Shown here: piece by piece, positions 7,758 to 8,392 of the stretch
How positions within the stretch are numbered: the first letter of the stretch is position 1
Layout of the letters: each line of letters starts with the position of its first letter
From: Actinomycetota bacterium
GTDB lineage: Bacteria > Actinomycetota > Acidimicrobiia > Acidimicrobiales > Acidimicrobiaceae
Length of the DNA stretch: 8,392 nt
Assembly (NCBI GenBank): GCA_027318945.1
Contig: DAHVOF010000194.1
Location: forward strand, 1 to 8,392
Direction: 5' to 3'
Notes under the pieces: model-generated
Database searches by the model: none
Seen by the model: the letters and a program-made list of their open reading frames with translations, nothing else
Told to the model about the DNA's origin: nothing
Program-made: the position numbers and the translations under genes

Positions 7758-7807
7758 CGCTGGAGTAATAATGCTGTCTAGCATGCGAACGCATGTGCCA
7801 GCGTTCT
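7758..7807 (+). terminator. Probable terminator hairpin after ppx
   Basis: CGCTGG (7758-7763) pairs with CCAGCG (7798-7803) just after the ppx stop, followed by TTCTTG, a weak T-rich tail. Within it are two overlapping, mutually exclusive hairpins: ATGCT/AGCAT with a 4-nt loop (7771-7784) and CATGCG/CGCATG around AA (7782-7795). The position after the last gene of the operon makes a transcription terminator the likeliest role. The T-run is imperfect. Confidence 0.45.
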
Positions 7808-7822
7808 TGATATGAACTTATC

Positions 7823-7844
7823 TGAGTGGGGCGCAGCCCCCTCA
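7823..7844. repeat. GC-rich inverted repeat
   Basis: TGAG, GGGGC, loop GCA, GCCCC, CTCA form a 9-bp stem with a single bulged T at 7827. There is no T-run on either side. It may be a back-up terminator, or a REP-like or element-edge sequence next to the transposase remnant. Confidence 0.4.
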
Positions 7845-7879
7845 CCGAAGCCTGGCCATTTTCGGTTGGTTGGGGTTAG

Positions 7880-8217
7880 AAACTCGAATTCTACGGCGAT
7901 CATTGCCCACAATGCGTGTCTAGAGCATTTGGGCGGACACTTGGACGACTCCGTGTCAACCAGTCCCTAGGTAGGACCGGACGTGCTTTTGACTACGCAA
8001 CGGTGGAAAGCGTTTTCGCCCAGTCGAACATAACGCATTTGGCGTTGTTAACGCGACAGCTCGATCGTGACAATAGTCAGGGAGGCTGATCACATCGATA
8101 CCTTCCGCAGATCAAGAAAACTTCACTCCCGTATTGGGTGCGCTGCTTTGCTCACTTTCTTAGGAAACTACCTCCGAAACCACAAGCAAGAGGTCTCCAA
8201 GGCGTCCGCTCGACCGA
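7880..8217 (+). pseudogene. Decayed IS3-family transposase (rve/DDE integrase core) fragment
   Basis: The frame open from 7880 to the TGA at 8087-8089 translates to CVSRAFG, then RLRVNQSLGRTGRAFDYAT and VESVFA. This closely follows the pattern Q-Y-T/V-S-R-A-F ... QSMGRTG..(Y/W)DNA.AES(F)F found just before and at the final catalytic Glu of IS3-family transposases. The Glu of VES is encoded at 8006-8008. The conserved Asn of DNA has become Tyr. The next conserved block appears in another frame (from about 8067): READH, RKLHSRIG and NYLRNHKQEVSKAS, resembling the family's YN.RR.HS.IGYLSP..FE ending. A frameshift therefore splits the fragment, and the N-terminal two thirds (OrfA, first two catalytic Asp) are absent. 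It is a dead remnant. The identification rests on motif resemblance by eye, with no alignment run. Confidence 0.6.
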
Positions 8218-8233
8218 TTATGTTGTTCCTCCT

Positions 8234-8252
8234 GAAACCGGGTGTCAGGCCA
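8234..8252. mobile_element. Possible right end of the IS3 remnant
   Basis: The sequence GAAACCGGGTGTCAGGCCA follows the transposase-like reading frame by a few bases. Its reverse complement, beginning TGGCCTGACACC, resembles the TG-starting terminal repeats of some IS3 members. A weak partner starting TGGCC and containing CGGTT lies at 7853. No 3-bp target duplication matches on the two sides, so the assignment is tentative. Confidence 0.25.
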
Positions 8253-8392
8253 ATAGAACGGATATCCCTGCCAACGAATGGCGCGCCAACCCTAACTAGC
8301 TACAGAAGCTCTCGCAGGAGCCAAGAGAGACCAAGAGCGTTGCCCTGATGAAATAGGGCGACTGAAATAAGTGCACCTTTCAAAGGACTGCT
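8253..8392. other. Stretch without recognisable gene
   Basis: I see nothing I can name in the last 140 bases. The minus strand has no long open frame. The plus-strand frame continuing from the transposase remnant stops at 8348 with an Arg- and Ser-rich sequence unlike a real protein. Confidence 0.4.

Noticed and set aside
8067..8348. 93-codon plus-strand open frame as an intact gene
   Set aside because: Its first half resembles the C-terminal end of an IS3 transposase cut by a frameshift, and its second half looks like read-through of non-coding sequence.
7756..8392. tRNA, rRNA or CRISPR content in the right end
   Set aside because: There is no T-loop-like motif with a matching cloverleaf, no rRNA-like sequence and no repeated spacer-repeat pattern.

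Overview
The window looks like the chromosome of a bacterium of moderate GC (about half by eye), most likely an actinobacterium. The best taxonomic clue is the minus-strand SEDS gene. From its N-terminal segment to its ending (PLTG, YGGSSL, ANY, RISH) it matches the RodA type of mycobacteria and related actinobacteria. An acidimicrobial lineage would fit the GC, but I cannot prove it.

Positions 1-2640 are a cell-envelope block. A 5'-truncated rodA, of the kind that usually ends an mre/pbp2 cluster, runs in from the left edge. It overlaps by 4 nt a small gene with a bifunctional-nuclease (BFN/DUF151) domain. A second, complete FtsW/RodA-family gene (1300-2640, minus strand) converges on this pair across only 15 nt. 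Two SEDS peptidoglycan polymerases of different subtypes therefore lie tail to tail around the BFN gene.

Positions 2641-2792 are a divergent promoter region. The ppk transcript may be leaderless: no Shine-Dalgarno sequence is visible, an in-frame stop directly precedes the ATG, and a TAnnnT hexamer sits at the right distance.

Positions 2793-7755 are a polyphosphate operon. It encodes polyphosphate kinase (ppk), a CYTH-domain protein with an unrecognised C-terminal half (start overlapping the ppk stop as GTGA), and a Ppx/GppA exopolyphosphatase with a C-terminal HD domain. Together they suggest synthesis, short-chain (tri)polyphosphate handling and exo-degradation of polyphosphate in one transcript.

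Positions 7756-8392 hold no intact gene. They contain hairpins just after ppx, probably the operon terminator. After these comes a decayed, frameshifted fragment of an IS3-family transposase (about 7880-8217), with a possible element end near 8234-8252. I recognise nothing in the last 140 bases. No tRNA, rRNA or CRISPR array was seen.
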